From the NCBI GenBank assembly GCA_009910795.1, contig VMEE01000016.1, positions 1 to 64,000 of the forward strand: a stretch of 64,000 bases of DNA. Direction: 5' to 3'. Of the stretch, positions 52,730 through 62,187 are shown in pieces (positions within the stretch are counted from its first letter, which is position 1; each line of letters opens with the position of its first letter). The notes beneath the pieces are model-generated. The model saw only the letters and a program-made list of their open reading frames with translations, was not told where the DNA came from and did not search any database. The position numbers were made by a program, and so were the translations under genes. The stretch comes from Dehalobacter sp. CP. GTDB taxonomy: Bacteria; Bacillota_B; Desulfitobacteriia; Desulfitobacteriales; Syntrophobotulaceae.

Positions 52730-54175
52730 ATGCATGAGGCTTCTTTTCAACGCTATCCGTTAAGTCCGGAAATATTAAAAGCCCTTCACCTGCTGAATTA
52801 TAACAAGCCTACCAACGTCCAGCAGCAGGTCGTCCCATTGTTTCTGGCGCAAAAAGATGTGATTGTTAAATCTCAGACCGGCAGCGGCAAGACGGCTGCT
52901 TTTGCTATTCCGCTTTGCCAGCTGGTGGATTGGGAAGAAAATAAACCTCAGGCCCTGATCATCACGCCAACGAGAGAACTGGCCATCCAGGTCAAAGAGG
53001 ATCTGTTTCATATCGGCCGTTTTAAAAGACTAAAAATTGCTGCAGTATACGGTAAATCTCCTTTCTATTATCAGGAGAAAGAGCTGAAGCAAAAAACGCA
53101 TATTGTGGTGGGAACGCCTGGCCGGCTGATCGATCATCTTCAGAAAGGAACGCTGGATACTTCTTGTGTCAAATACCTGGTTATTGACGAAGCGGATGAA
53201 CTGATGAATATGGGCTTTCTGGAACAGACGGAAACCATCCTTGGCAGCTTGTCTGCCGACCGCGTTACAGCCCTGCTGTCGGCCACGATGCCTTCTGATG
53301 TCAGAACACTGTGTGATCACTATTTGCGCGAGCCAGTCTATGTAGAAACGCAAGAAGAAACATCCGCCGCGGAAAGAATTTCCCAGGAAAGATACCTCCT
53401 TACCCGACAGGATAAAATAAAGCTTCTTAAAGATCTTTCAGTCACTGAGAACCCCGATAGCTGCCTGATCTTCTGCAATACCAAACATCAGGTGGATGAG
53501 GTCTATGCGGAATTGAAACTGCTTGATTATCCCTGCGCCAAAATTCATGGCGGAATGGAACAAGGGCACCGTCTGAGTGTCATGGATGATTTTAAACGGG
53601 GTTATTTTCGGTACCTGATTGCAACAGATGTGGCAGCCCGGGGGATTGACATCGAAGATATTTCACTTGTCATCAACTTTGATCTGCCGCAGGAAAAGGA
53701 AAGCTATGTACACCGGATTGGCAGAACAGGGCGTTTGAATAAAAACGGCAAAGCAATCTCCTTTGTGACCGAAGAAGATGACAGTTACCTGCAGGATATA
53801 CAGAAATATATTGGACAGGAGATCCCGCTGAAACAAAGACCGTCTCAGGATACTGTCCGCAATGCAGAAGTCGGCTTTCAGGAAAAAATAACCGTTTTGC
53901 CGGATAATAAAGCCATGAAAGGCACCCGGATCAATTTGGAAATCATGAAGCTCCAGATCAATGCCGGAAAGAAATCCAAGATCCGGCCGGCAGATATTGT
54001 GGGCGCACTGACGAACATTGCGGGTATGACTGCAGCTGACATCGGGATTATCAATATTTTGGATGAATTGAGTTATGTGGAAATCCTAAACTTTAAAGGG
54101 CCACTTGTCCTTGAAGCCTTGCAAACAACGCCGCTCAAAGGTAAACTGCGGAAAGTAAGAAAAGTGAATCGCTGA
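52730..54175 (+). CDS. dbpA: DEAD-box RNA helicase DbpA/YxiN
   Basis: The 481-residue helicase has all motifs: the Q motif region (PTNVQQQVVP), SQTGSGKTAAF, PTREL, VGTPGRL, DEAD, SATM, ATDVAARGID and HRIGRTGR. The C-terminal DbpA RNA-binding domain (about 400-475, with KIRPADIVGALTNIAGM) targets hairpin 92 of 23S rRNA, so it acts in large-subunit assembly. The ribosome binding site is weak (AAAGAGATG). It follows the MITE-like elements. Confidence 0.95.
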   Translation: MHEASFQRYPLSPEILKALHLLNYNKPTNVQQQVVPLFLAQKDVIVKSQTGSGKTAAFAIPLCQLVDWEENKPQALIITPTRELAIQVKEDLFHIGRFKRLKIAAVYGKSPFYYQEKELKQKTHIVVGTPGRLIDHLQKGTLDTSCVKYLVIDEADELMNMGFLEQTETILGSLSADRVTALLSATMPSDVRTLCDHYLREPVYVETQEETSAAERISQERYLLTRQDKIKLLKDLSVTENPDSCLIFCNTKHQVDEVYAELKLLDYPCAKIHGGMEQGHRLSVMDDFKRGYFRYLIATDVAARGIDIEDISLVINFDLPQEKESYVHRIGRTGRLNKNGKAISFVTEEDDSYLQDIQKYIGQEIPLKQRPSQDTVRNAEVGFQEKITVLPDNKAMKGTRINLEIMKLQINAGKKSKIRPADIVGALTNIAGMTAADIGIINILDELSYVEILNFKGPLVLEALQTTPLKGKLRKVRKVNR

Positions 54176-54317
54176 ATGCTCAAATGGCACAATAAAACTG
54201 TATTTATTGAAATAAACCGAAATAATTAATTGAAGAAAAGACGAATTCTGAAGGATTTTGGAACTTCTTTAGCGAAAAATACAAGATATAAATACTCCAG
54301 GGAAGAGGAGACAGACG

Positions 54318-55223
54318 ATGCAGGACGATAAAGGAATTTTGCTGGAATCCGGAACCAATGAGTTTGAAATTATCGAGTTTACCGTAGACGGGAAATTCTA
54401 TGGGATTAACGTCGCCAAAGTAAGGGAAATTATCAACAATGTCAAGGTGACACACCTGGTAGGTTCACATCCATATATAGAGGGACTATTTACTTTACGG
54501 GATAAGATCATTCCGCTTGTTGATCTGACGCGATGCCTAACCGGCGTTAAGCAGGCCACAGATAACCAGCAGATCATTGTTTGTGAAATCAATGGTGAAA
54601 TGATCAGCTTCAGAGTTGATGAAGTCACGAGGATATACCGCGTATCCTGGACCCAGATGGAACCTTTGTCGGATATTGCCGGTTCGGACTTTGCGGTCGG
54701 TGTCGTTAAGCTGGAAGAAAAAATCATCGTTCTGATCGATTTTGAAAAGATTATTTCTGAGATTGATCCGACCATGAACAAAAGGTTATCAACGATACCC
54801 GCGGTAGCTGAAGAAATGGACGACCTCAGAAAGACAAAAACGATATTAATCGCAGAGGATTCCCGTGTTCTTAGGGAACTGTTAATCAGAACACTTAGCG
54901 CTGCAGGTTATCATGTGGTTCCTAACGATAATGGTCTGGAAGCATGGGATAGTCTGAACAAAATGATTGCTGACGGCAGCTCGATCGAAGATAAAGTGCA
55001 GCTGGTCATTACAGACATTGAAATGCCCCAAATGGATGGTCATCATTTGATCAAAAAAATAAAAGAGGATGACAAGCTTAAAGAGCTGCCCGTCATTATC
55101 TTCTCCTCGATGATCAGTGAAGAGCTAAGAAGGAAAGGGCAGTCGCTCGGTGCCTATGCCCAAATCACGAAGCCGGAAATCGAACAGTTGATCGTGTTTG
55201 TTGATAAAATACTGCTTTCTTAA
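54318..55223 (+). CDS. cheV: Chemotaxis coupling protein CheV
   Basis: The 301-residue protein has an N-terminal CheW domain (about 12-155: FEIIEFTVDGKFYGINVAKVREI, FTLRDKIIPLVDL) and a C-terminal receiver domain (about 172-300) with AEDSR, the phospho-acceptor in VITDIEMPQMDG, and Lys in ITKPE. CheV couples chemoreceptors to CheA and adapts signalling when phosphorylated. No other chemotaxis gene is nearby. Start: ATG after AGAGGAGA. Confidence 0.95.
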   Translation: MQDDKGILLESGTNEFEIIEFTVDGKFYGINVAKVREIINNVKVTHLVGSHPYIEGLFTLRDKIIPLVDLTRCLTGVKQATDNQQIIVCEINGEMISFRVDEVTRIYRVSWTQMEPLSDIAGSDFAVGVVKLEEKIIVLIDFEKIISEIDPTMNKRLSTIPAVAEEMDDLRKTKTILIAEDSRVLRELLIRTLSAAGYHVVPNDNGLEAWDSLNKMIADGSSIEDKVQLVITDIEMPQMDGHHLIKKIKEDDKLKELPVIIFSSMISEELRRKGQSLGAYAQITKPEIEQLIVFVDKILLS

Positions 55224-55293
55224 CAACAAAAGATGCATGTCTACGGTTTGATTACATTCCGTAATAGAATGAACACGCATGATTTAAATTAGA

Positions 55294-55338
55294 AGTGGTG
55301 CTTCCTGGTGAACTTTTCGTCCGCCGGGAAGCACCACT
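55294..55338. terminator. Long hairpin between convergent cheV and gerW
   Basis: AGTGGTGCTTCCTGG and CCGGGAAGCACCACT form a 15-bp stem (one G-U pair) with a 15-base loop. It can end transcription from both sides, although the flanking T- and A-runs are short. Confidence 0.65.
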
Positions 55339-55356
55339 AAATATTAGACATATGAT

Positions 55357-55722
55357 TTATTCTTCACTGCATTTTTGATCTTTGACTTTATTCACGATCT
55401 CGGGAACCATATCGATTAGTTTTTCGAGCCCTCCTGATTTTTCAATCGGCAGCAGTTCGACCTGATCGCCTCTGATAACCAGAACTGCTGTTGGCGAAAT
55501 ACGGCCGCCACTACAGGCGCCGCCACCCGAACCCTGGTTGCTTTTCTGTTCAATGCCGTTTCCGCCGCTCGTACCCAGACCGAATGTAAAATCGATGAAT
55601 GGAACAAGAATGATTTCTCCGACCTGCATAGGTTCGCCGACGACGGTCTTGGTCTTCAGAAAGCTTTCCAGTTTTTCAAAGATGTTGGTGATATTTTCGC
55701 CAATGTTAAAACTATCCGACAT
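55357..55722 (-). CDS. ytfJ: GerW/YtfJ family sporulation protein
   Basis: The 121-residue protein begins MSDSFNIGENITNIFEKLESFLKT-like and has VGEPMQVGEIILVPF, a GGG-rich loop and SPTAVLVIRGDQVELLP: the GerW (YtfJ) pattern. GerW proteins are made in spores and support germination. It overlaps ytfI by 11 bases. It indicates that the organism forms spores or descends from spore formers. Confidence 0.94.
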   Translation of the reverse strand: MSDSFNIGENITNIFEKLESFLKTKTVVGEPMQVGEIILVPFIDFTFGLGTSGGNGIEQKSNQGSGGGACSGGRISPTAVLVIRGDQVELLPIEKSGGLEKLIDMVPEIVNKVKDQKCSEE

Positions 55723-56443
55723 AGGGCGATCCTCCTTTAAATTTGATTTTTAAGTTCGTTAACATGATATTGCGAATTGGTTTCGTGACCAGAAGCCCGA
55801 TGATTACAGAGAGCAAATAGGGCAGCCAGATCCTTCCGCCAATGAAAAACCTTCCTTCCAGCATTTCCTGACCAAATACAAGTTCGACAGCGATATCAAA
55901 TCTGTCATACCAAAGGTATCCCTGAGTCAGCAGTACCGACAGGAAACCGGTATACATTGGATCAGAAAAGCCTATTTTGGCGTTCACGATCAGCTGATCC
56001 GGCAGGATATGCCTGGCGATTTTCCTCAGGGATGCCAGGATTTTTTTCAAAACATCGGTCCGCAGGAATTGACGAATACCAAATTCATTTTGATGTCTTT
56101 TTTGGGCAGATATTGAGTCTTTTACAGAATCAGTGTGCAGATTTTTTTTGGCATTGTTCTTGGACGCTATTCCGAATTTTTTTTGATCTTCTTTCTTAGA
56201 GTCTGGCCGTTCCTGGAATTTTTTAGTCAGACCCAAAATTATCAACGTCGTTTCAGCCTTGCGTTTAGGATATTTGATAAACTCCATCCTGATTCCGCCA
56301 AAGAGCCAGGAAACGGACCCCTTCATTTGAGAATGGCCAAGATTCTCCGCAACAGCCTGATAATGGTACGGGATAAAGATCATAGCTGCCAGAATCATCA
56401 CGAAACCCAGCAAAATATAGCCAATAATTGTTAACAAAAACAT
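55712..56443 (-). CDS. ytfI: DUF2953 membrane protein YtfI
   Basis: The 243-residue protein has an N-terminal membrane helix (about 3-27), a charged Lys-rich middle (about 75-130) and a C-terminal hydrophobic region with the ITKPIRN-like end (about 215-230). It is the DUF2953 protein that regularly precedes gerW/ytfJ in Firmicutes; the exact role is unknown but is linked to sporulation by context. Start: ATG after CAGGTGCT on the minus strand. Confidence 0.88.
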   Translation of the reverse strand: MFLLTIIGYILLGFVMILAAMIFIPYHYQAVAENLGHSQMKGSVSWLFGGIRMEFIKYPKRKAETTLIILGLTKKFQERPDSKKEDQKKFGIASKNNAKKNLHTDSVKDSISAQKRHQNEFGIRQFLRTDVLKKILASLRKIARHILPDQLIVNAKIGFSDPMYTGFLSVLLTQGYLWYDRFDIAVELVFGQEMLEGRFFIGGRIWLPYLLSVIIGLLVTKPIRNIMLTNLKIKFKGGSPYVG

Positions 56444-56558
56444 AGCACCTGATCATCCCTTTTCTTATTTACATTTATTAATACACATGAAATAATAAAA
56501 AGTTTCAGCTTTCAACAGAAAAGCTGACATTTTCTATCCCAAAGTACCGGTTAATTTA

Positions 56559-56567
56559 TGCTATACT
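56559..56567 (+). promoter_or_regulatory. Extended -10 promoter before the first topB
   Basis: TGCTATACT (TG-N-TATACT) lies 120 bases before the start. The 13 bases AATTTATGCTATA (56553-56565) are identical in the promoter of the second topB at 59131. Confidence 0.5.
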
Positions 56568-56686
56568 GAGTATTATGGAAAATTAAGCTAAACTTTTTCT
56601 CAGTGTTACATGCATTTTAGAGCTAATAGGGTACTTGATGTCTGTAAGATTCATAGGCAAAGAAAATGATACGGAAAGAAGATCCT

Positions 56687-59062
56687 ATGGAAAGAATACT
56701 GATTATTGCTGAAAAACCGGCTCAGGCCCGGGAATATGCTGCAGCCCTGGGGGTAAAAGGCAAAGGACAAGGCTGGCTCGAAAATGACCAGTATGTGATA
56801 ACCTGGTGTATCGGTCATCTTCTGGAGCTGGAAAGGCCGGAAGGCTATATGGATCTAGAACGCGTCGGGAAGCGCTGGAGTCTTAAACGTCTGCCCGTTC
56901 TGCCAGCTGTCGATTCGTTTCGGCGTACAATCAAATCCCAAACGCGCCAACAATTTCAAGTTTTACAAAAATGGCTGAAATCTTCTGAAATCAAACAGGT
57001 TATTTGCGGAACGGACGCCGACAGGGAAGGGCAGCTTCTCTTTCAGGAAGTCTGGGACTTAGTGGGATGTACAAAACCGCTCTCCCGGCTCTGGATTTCT
57101 TCGCTGACGCGAGAGGCTATCCTGGAAGGAATGAATCAGTTAAGGCCGGGTCAGGCCGTGGAAGGTCTGTCAGCAGCAGGCAATGGCAGAGCCTTTGCGG
57201 ACTGGGACTTTGGGATGAATCTGACCGAAGGCTTCACCTCTTTGTTTGGCAGCTTCGATACAGTCCGCAAAAAGCCAAATGTGATTTCCATCGGCAGGGT
57301 ACAGACACCGACACTGGCGCTGATCGTCCGTAGAGAGTGGGAAATTGAGCAATTTGTTGCTGAAGCCTATTTTGAAATCAGTGCAGCCTTCTCTGCGGAG
57401 CAGGGACAATACACCGGACGCTGGTTTGATCCCGCTCAGGAAAACAGACGCCTGACCGACAGGGAAACTGCCGAACACATTGCTGCGAGAACACAGGGGC
57501 AGCCAGGGAAAATCATCCGGGCTGAACAAAGAAAGGTTTCCGAAGCTCCGCCCTTGCTTTTCGATTTGACAAGCCTGACTGTCACAGCTTCCAGACGATT
57601 CGGATTTAGTGCCGAAAAGGTCCTGGAACTAGCCCAGTCTCTTTATGATAAAAAGGCCATCACCTACCCACGTACGGATTGTGCTTATTTGCCCGCGGAT
57701 ATGATTCCAAAGCTGCCAGCCCACCTGAAAGCCCTGCGTCAGGAGCCTTATCAGGAAAATGTAGATGAAGCAATGACCTATGGTGTGCCTCAAAACAAAC
57801 GGGTCATCAACACGATTACGGCTCACCATGCGATCATTCCAACGACAGAAACTGTTCATTTGAATAAGCTGCCGGAAGCCGAACGTCAGCTTTTTGACCT
57901 GATTGCACGGCGTTTTCTGGCTGTCTGGTTTCCTCCTGCCTGGTATCAGCAGACGGAAATCATTACGGAAGCGGCCCAGGAACATTTTCGTACCAAAGGC
58001 AGGATTCTGCTCAGCTCAGGCTGGAAAATGGTCTACGATTTCGAAGACGCTCAGGATCCTCAGGCTGAAAGCAGCGGAACAACAGGAAAGACCAGGAGAA
58101 AAAATAAGAATCGCGAGAACCAGCAAGAAGAAAACACAGAACTTCCGGCGGTCAGTCAGGGTGACTCTGTTCAGATAACCGAGGTCCGGATCGACGAAAA
58201 GAGTACCAAACCTCCGAAACGTTTTACCCAGGGTGATCTGCTTAAAGCGATGGAGAGTGCGGGTAAACAAATTGAAGACGATGTTCTGCGCCAGCAGCTG
58301 AAAGGGAAGGGTCTCGGGACAGTGGCTACCCGGCCCGCGATCATTGAAAATCTGCTTCAGCGTGGCTATATCAGACAGGAGCAAAAAACGCTGCGGCCGA
58401 CAGAAAAAGGGACCCAGTTGATTTCTTTAATTCAAAACAGGCTTCCGCATGCCGCCCTTCTGATCAGCGCGGAAATGACCGGTCAGCTGGAGTATGACCT
58501 GGCGCAGGTTGAAAAAGGCGAACTGGCACTGGAAAAATACATGTCTGAGGTCGAGGAAGCGGTGATACGAATCATCAATGAACTTCGGGCTTATGAACAA
58601 AAATATGGCAAAACGCCGTTGGCCCAGGCTCCGGCCAGGTCTGCCAGATCTGCCGAATCTGCGAAATCTTCCAAGAAAGTTCACACATCTTCGGAAGATC
58701 AATCAGATCAAACAGACAAGTCGGCTAAAAAAACAAAGGGCGCCAAAAAAGAAAATGGCTCTTCAGCAGCCCGGGAAAGCGGACCTGAAAAACTGGGTCC
58801 CTGTCCGCGGTGCGGGGAAGGTGTCATTGAAGGCAATAAAGGTTATGGCTGCTCCAATTGGAAAAGCGGCTGTGGATTTGTGGTCTGGAAAACACCGATT
58901 TGCGGTAAAACACTTAGCCAGACCCAGATGAAAAGCCTGCTAAAGAAAGGTAAAACACCCTTGATTAAAGGATTCAAATCCAAAAGCGGAAAATCTTTCA
59001 ACGCCTGTTTGGTTTGGGAAGATGCCGCCAATGGAAAACTTAAATTTGAGTTTGATCATTAA
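56687..59062 (+). CDS. topB: DNA topoisomerase III, copy 1 with Zn-ribbon tail
   Basis: The start at 56687 (791 residues) follows GGAAAGAAG; the frame is open to an ATG at 56666. It has a Toprim domain (IIAEKPAQA, GTDADREGQLL), the active-site Tyr in ITYPRTDCAYL near 326, and a C-terminal part with a Lys-rich, Ser-rich linker (about 655-705) and a Zn-ribbon (CPRCGEGVI..CSNWKSGC). Type IA topoisomerases decatenate single-stranded regions. A second topB follows 116 bases downstream, so this is a tandem pair of diverged copies. Confidence 0.95.
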   Translation: MERILIIAEKPAQAREYAAALGVKGKGQGWLENDQYVITWCIGHLLELERPEGYMDLERVGKRWSLKRLPVLPAVDSFRRTIKSQTRQQFQVLQKWLKSSEIKQVICGTDADREGQLLFQEVWDLVGCTKPLSRLWISSLTREAILEGMNQLRPGQAVEGLSAAGNGRAFADWDFGMNLTEGFTSLFGSFDTVRKKPNVISIGRVQTPTLALIVRREWEIEQFVAEAYFEISAAFSAEQGQYTGRWFDPAQENRRLTDRETAEHIAARTQGQPGKIIRAEQRKVSEAPPLLFDLTSLTVTASRRFGFSAEKVLELAQSLYDKKAITYPRTDCAYLPADMIPKLPAHLKALRQEPYQENVDEAMTYGVPQNKRVINTITAHHAIIPTTETVHLNKLPEAERQLFDLIARRFLAVWFPPAWYQQTEIITEAAQEHFRTKGRILLSSGWKMVYDFEDAQDPQAESSGTTGKTRRKNKNRENQQEENTELPAVSQGDSVQITEVRIDEKSTKPPKRFTQGDLLKAMESAGKQIEDDVLRQQLKGKGLGTVATRPAIIENLLQRGYIRQEQKTLRPTEKGTQLISLIQNRLPHAALLISAEMTGQLEYDLAQVEKGELALEKYMSEVEEAVIRIINELRAYEQKYGKTPLAQAPARSARSAESAKSSKKVHTSSEDQSDQTDKSAKKTKGAKKENGSSAARESGPEKLGPCPRCGEGVIEGNKGYGCSNWKSGCGFVVWKTPICGKTLSQTQMKSLLKKGKTPLIKGFKSKSGKSFNACLVWEDAANGKLKFEFDH

Positions 59063-59087
59063 ATTAATATCATAAATTCTTTCAAGG

Positions 59088-59115
59088 AACGGCCGCTAAC
59101 AGGCCGTTTCTTTAT
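59088..59115 (+). terminator. Terminator between the two topB genes
   Basis: AACGGCC pairs with GGCCGTT, loop GCTAACA, followed by TCTTTAT. The second topB has its own promoter just after it. Confidence 0.75.
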
Positions 59116-59136
59116 AAAAAACTCCTTACAAATTTA

Positions 59137-59145
59137 TGCTATAAT
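59137..59145 (+). promoter_or_regulatory. Extended -10 promoter before the second topB
   Basis: TGCTATAAT lies 33 bases before the ATG. AATTTATGCTATA is shared with the promoter of the first topB. Confidence 0.6.
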
Positions 59146-59178
59146 GGTACATAGGATATCTAAATCGGAGGAATATGC

Positions 59179-61248
59179 ATGAAATCGTTGGTCCTGGCTG
59201 AAAAGCCGAGTGTGGCCCGGGAAATTGCCCGGGTTCTTAAATGTAATATTAAAAACAAGGGTTTTATCGAAGGACCACAATACGTCGTTACTTGGGCTTT
59301 AGGACACCTGGTCACTTTGGCCGAACCTGAGGATTATGACCAAAAATATAAAGAATGGCGGATGGAAGATCTGCCAATGCTTCCGGAACAGTTAAAGCTC
59401 AAGGTGATTCGCCAGACTTCCCAGCAATATCAGACGGTAAGCAAACTGATGAAACGAAACGATATCAAAGAACTGATTATAGCCACCGATGCCGGACGAG
59501 AGGGCGAATTGGTCGCACGCTGGATCATGAAACTGAGTAATTGGAAGAGACCTTTCAAACGTCTCTGGATTTCATCCCAGACCGATGCCGCCATCCTGGA
59601 AGGCTTCGCGAGATTAAAGCCCGGACCCGAATATAATGATCTTTACGATGCCGCTGTTTGCAGAGCCGAAGCGGATTGGCTGATCGGCCTGAATGTGACC
59701 AGGGCTTTAACCTGTAAGTATAATGCCCAGCTGAATTCCGGAAGAGTGCAGACCCCGACGCTTGCCATGATCGTTCAGCGGGAGGACGAGATCAGAAAGT
59801 TTGTTCCGGTTGATTACTGGACAATCCGAGCGGACTTCGGCGACTTTTTTGCTGACTGGCGTGGCAAAGACGGCAGCCGGATTTATGATTACCAGCAGGT
59901 TGAAGCCCTGCTGGGCAAGCTGGAAAAGCAATCTGCAAGAATTATGCAGGTCAAGCGCGAGAGCAAAAGCGAACCAGCCCCACTGGCTTATGACCTTACT
60001 GAACTGCAGCGTGATGCGAATCGCAAACTTAGCTTTTCCGCCCAGAAAACTTCCAGTACGCTGCAGAATTTATACGAACGGCATAAACTGGTTACCTACC
60101 CGCGTACAGATTCGCGCTATCTCTCCGCCGATATTGTACCGACTCTGCCGTCCAGGCTCAAAGGGCTGGCCGCAGGGCCTTATGCCGAAACGGCCAAAAA
60201 GCTGTTGGCACAGCCTTACAAGCCGACGAAACGACTAGTGGACGACAGTAAAGTAACGGATCATCATGCGATCATTCCGACTGAGCAGCCTTTGAAGCTC
60301 GGGGATCTGACCCATGATGAAAAATCTTTGTATGACCTGATCGTACGGCGTTTTCTGGCCATCCTCTCTCCGCCGTACCGCTATGACCAACTGACGGTTA
60401 TCGCCGGTATTAATGGCGAAATGTTTTATGCAACGGGAAAAGTGATGAAAAACCAGGGCTGGCGCTCTATCACTTCCCATCAGACGGAATCAGAAGAAAG
60501 CAGGGAGGACGCTTTGCCTGAACAAACGCTCGGGAAACTGGAGCAGGGCGAGGAACGGACGATCAAAAGCCTGAAGCCCCAAAAGGGGAAGACGAAACCA
60601 CCGGCACGCTATACGGAAGCCACCTTGCTCACAGCAATGGAAAATCCGGGGAAATTCATTGAAGATGAGGAGCTCCGGGAAACGATGAAGGGGAGTGGTC
60701 TCGGTACTCCGGCTACAAGAGCGGAAATTATTGAAAAACTGCTGCATACCAGTTATATTGAACGCAGCGGGAAAGAATTGGTGCCTACATCCAAAGGCCG
60801 TCAGCTGATCAGCCTTGTGGCTCCTGAGCTTCGGAGTCCCGAGCTGACTGCCCAGTGGGAACAAGCTTTAACAGACATTGCTAAAGGGAACGGAAGCAAG
60901 ACTGAATTCATTAAAGGGATCCGGACCAAAGCCAGTGAACTGGTTCACAGTGTCGCCTCGGACAGCGCCACATACCATGCCGACAATATGACAAAAACCA
61001 GATGTCCGGTCTGCAAAAAATACATGCTGCTGGTCAATGGTAAACGCGGCAAAATGCTGGTTTGTCAGGACCGGGCCTGCGGCCACCGTCAGCCGGAAAA
61101 AGAACGGGACACCGGCTTTACCAGTTCCAAGCGAGCAAGCCAGGTCAACCAAAAACTGATTGCCCAATACAGTGACCAGCAAAATATTGGCAGCAATCTT
61201 GGCGATTTGCTTAAAGAGGCTTTGAATAAACAGAACAAAAATCATTAA
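59179..61248 (+). CDS. topB: DNA topoisomerase III, copy 2
   Basis: The 689-residue enzyme has LAEKPSVAREIA, the Toprim motif ATDAGREGELV, the active-site Tyr in VTYPRTDSRYL near 306 and GLGTPATRAEIIEKLL. A single C-terminal Zn-finger (CPVCKKYM..CQDRACGH) is shorter than in copy 1. It follows the usual Firmicutes TopB length. Start: ATG after GGAGGAATATGC. A 28-bp copy of a MITE-like element end touches its stop codon. Confidence 0.95.
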   Translation: MKSLVLAEKPSVAREIARVLKCNIKNKGFIEGPQYVVTWALGHLVTLAEPEDYDQKYKEWRMEDLPMLPEQLKLKVIRQTSQQYQTVSKLMKRNDIKELIIATDAGREGELVARWIMKLSNWKRPFKRLWISSQTDAAILEGFARLKPGPEYNDLYDAAVCRAEADWLIGLNVTRALTCKYNAQLNSGRVQTPTLAMIVQREDEIRKFVPVDYWTIRADFGDFFADWRGKDGSRIYDYQQVEALLGKLEKQSARIMQVKRESKSEPAPLAYDLTELQRDANRKLSFSAQKTSSTLQNLYERHKLVTYPRTDSRYLSADIVPTLPSRLKGLAAGPYAETAKKLLAQPYKPTKRLVDDSKVTDHHAIIPTEQPLKLGDLTHDEKSLYDLIVRRFLAILSPPYRYDQLTVIAGINGEMFYATGKVMKNQGWRSITSHQTESEESREDALPEQTLGKLEQGEERTIKSLKPQKGKTKPPARYTEATLLTAMENPGKFIEDEELRETMKGSGLGTPATRAEIIEKLLHTSYIERSGKELVPTSKGRQLISLVAPELRSPELTAQWEQALTDIAKGNGSKTEFIKGIRTKASELVHSVASDSATYHADNMTKTRCPVCKKYMLLVNGKRGKMLVCQDRACGHRQPEKERDTGFTSSKRASQVNQKLIAQYSDQQNIGSNLGDLLKEALNKQNKNH

Positions 61249-61275
61249 CAGCGGCACTGTGCCCCCCAGACTGAT
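61248..61275. repeat. Solitary end of a MITE-like element after topB copy 2
   Basis: ACAGCGGCACTGTGCCCCCC plus AGACTGAT is identical in 27 of 28 bases to 52524-52551, the right end of element A. The rest of the element is absent. Confidence 0.85.
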
Positions 61276-61326
61276 AAAAGTAAATTAATAAAATAAGATA
61301 TATGAAAAAATGTAAGGAGAATGCGT

Positions 61327-62187
61327 ATGGAAAACGATAAAAAAATTGCCGTACTGATTGACGCAGACAACGTCTCAGAAAAATATATCAAATACATCTT
61401 CGATGAAATTGCGAATCACGGCACCCCAACCTATAAACGGATCTACGGAGACTGGACAAAACCGAACCTCGCATCCTGGAAAACCGTGCTTCTGAATTAT
61501 TCGATCACACCGATACAGCAATACAGCTACACAACAGGGAAAAATGCCACCGACGCTGCCTTGATCATTGATGCGATGGACATTTTATATTCCAAAAGCG
61601 TTGATGGCTTTTGCATCGTCTCCAGCGACAGCGATTTTACCAAACTAGCCTCCAGGCTCAGGGAAGCCGGCATGTATGTGATGGGTATGGGCGAGAAGAA
61701 AACGCCGCAGCCGTTTATCGCTGCCTGTGAAAAGTTCAAATACCTTGAGGTTCTAGGTGTCATTCCGACAAGTCCTTATGAGACAAACGAACAGGTTAAA
61801 ACGCGGGTGCAGGGGACACCTCAGGAAGGAATGGCCAGCATTGATGAACTTATTGAAGCAATCAAAATTATCGTCACTGAAAGTTCCGATGAAGATGGCT
61901 GGGCATTTTTAGGTGAAGTCGGCATCAAGCTGAATAAGCGCTATCCTGATTTTGATACCAGAAACTACGGCCACGTTAAGCTGACACCGCTGATTGCTTC
62001 CTTAAAACAATTTGAGATTCAATCCCGCAGAACCAGCAATCCCAACATCAGCCATAAATATATCCGTAACAAGGCTGAGGCTGAAACAGGCATCAAAAAG
62101 ACACGAACGCCCGAAGCAATCGTGTCTCCTGAAGACTATCGCGTCAAACCGAATGTCCGCTCCCGCATGAAGTCCATCAAACGTTAA
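61327..62187 (+). CDS. NYN-domain nuclease with OST-HTH/LOTUS domain
   Basis: The start at 61327 (286 residues) is chosen because AAGGAGA lies 7 bases upstream; the ATG at 61321 is too close to it. The N-terminal NYN (PIN-like, LabA/DUF88) domain (about 5-150) has the acidic motifs LIDADN, DAALIIDAMD and SSDSDF. The C-terminal OST-HTH/LOTUS domain (about 170-245) binds RNA. Such proteins are thought to be RNases in RNA turnover. It is convergent with the GGDEF gene; the two stop codons share bases in GTTAAC. Confidence 0.9.
   Translation: MENDKKIAVLIDADNVSEKYIKYIFDEIANHGTPTYKRIYGDWTKPNLASWKTVLLNYSITPIQQYSYTTGKNATDAALIIDAMDILYSKSVDGFCIVSSDSDFTKLASRLREAGMYVMGMGEKKTPQPFIAACEKFKYLEVLGVIPTSPYETNEQVKTRVQGTPQEGMASIDELIEAIKIIVTESSDEDGWAFLGEVGIKLNKRYPDFDTRNYGHVKLTPLIASLKQFEIQSRRTSNPNISHKYIRNKAEAETGIKKTRTPEAIVSPEDYRVKPNVRSRMKSIKR

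Noticed and set aside
59179..61248. Defective Toprim motif in topB copy 2 (DAGREGE instead of DADREGE)
   Set aside because: I recall this form as common in Firmicutes TopB, so it is not treated as a sign of lost activity.
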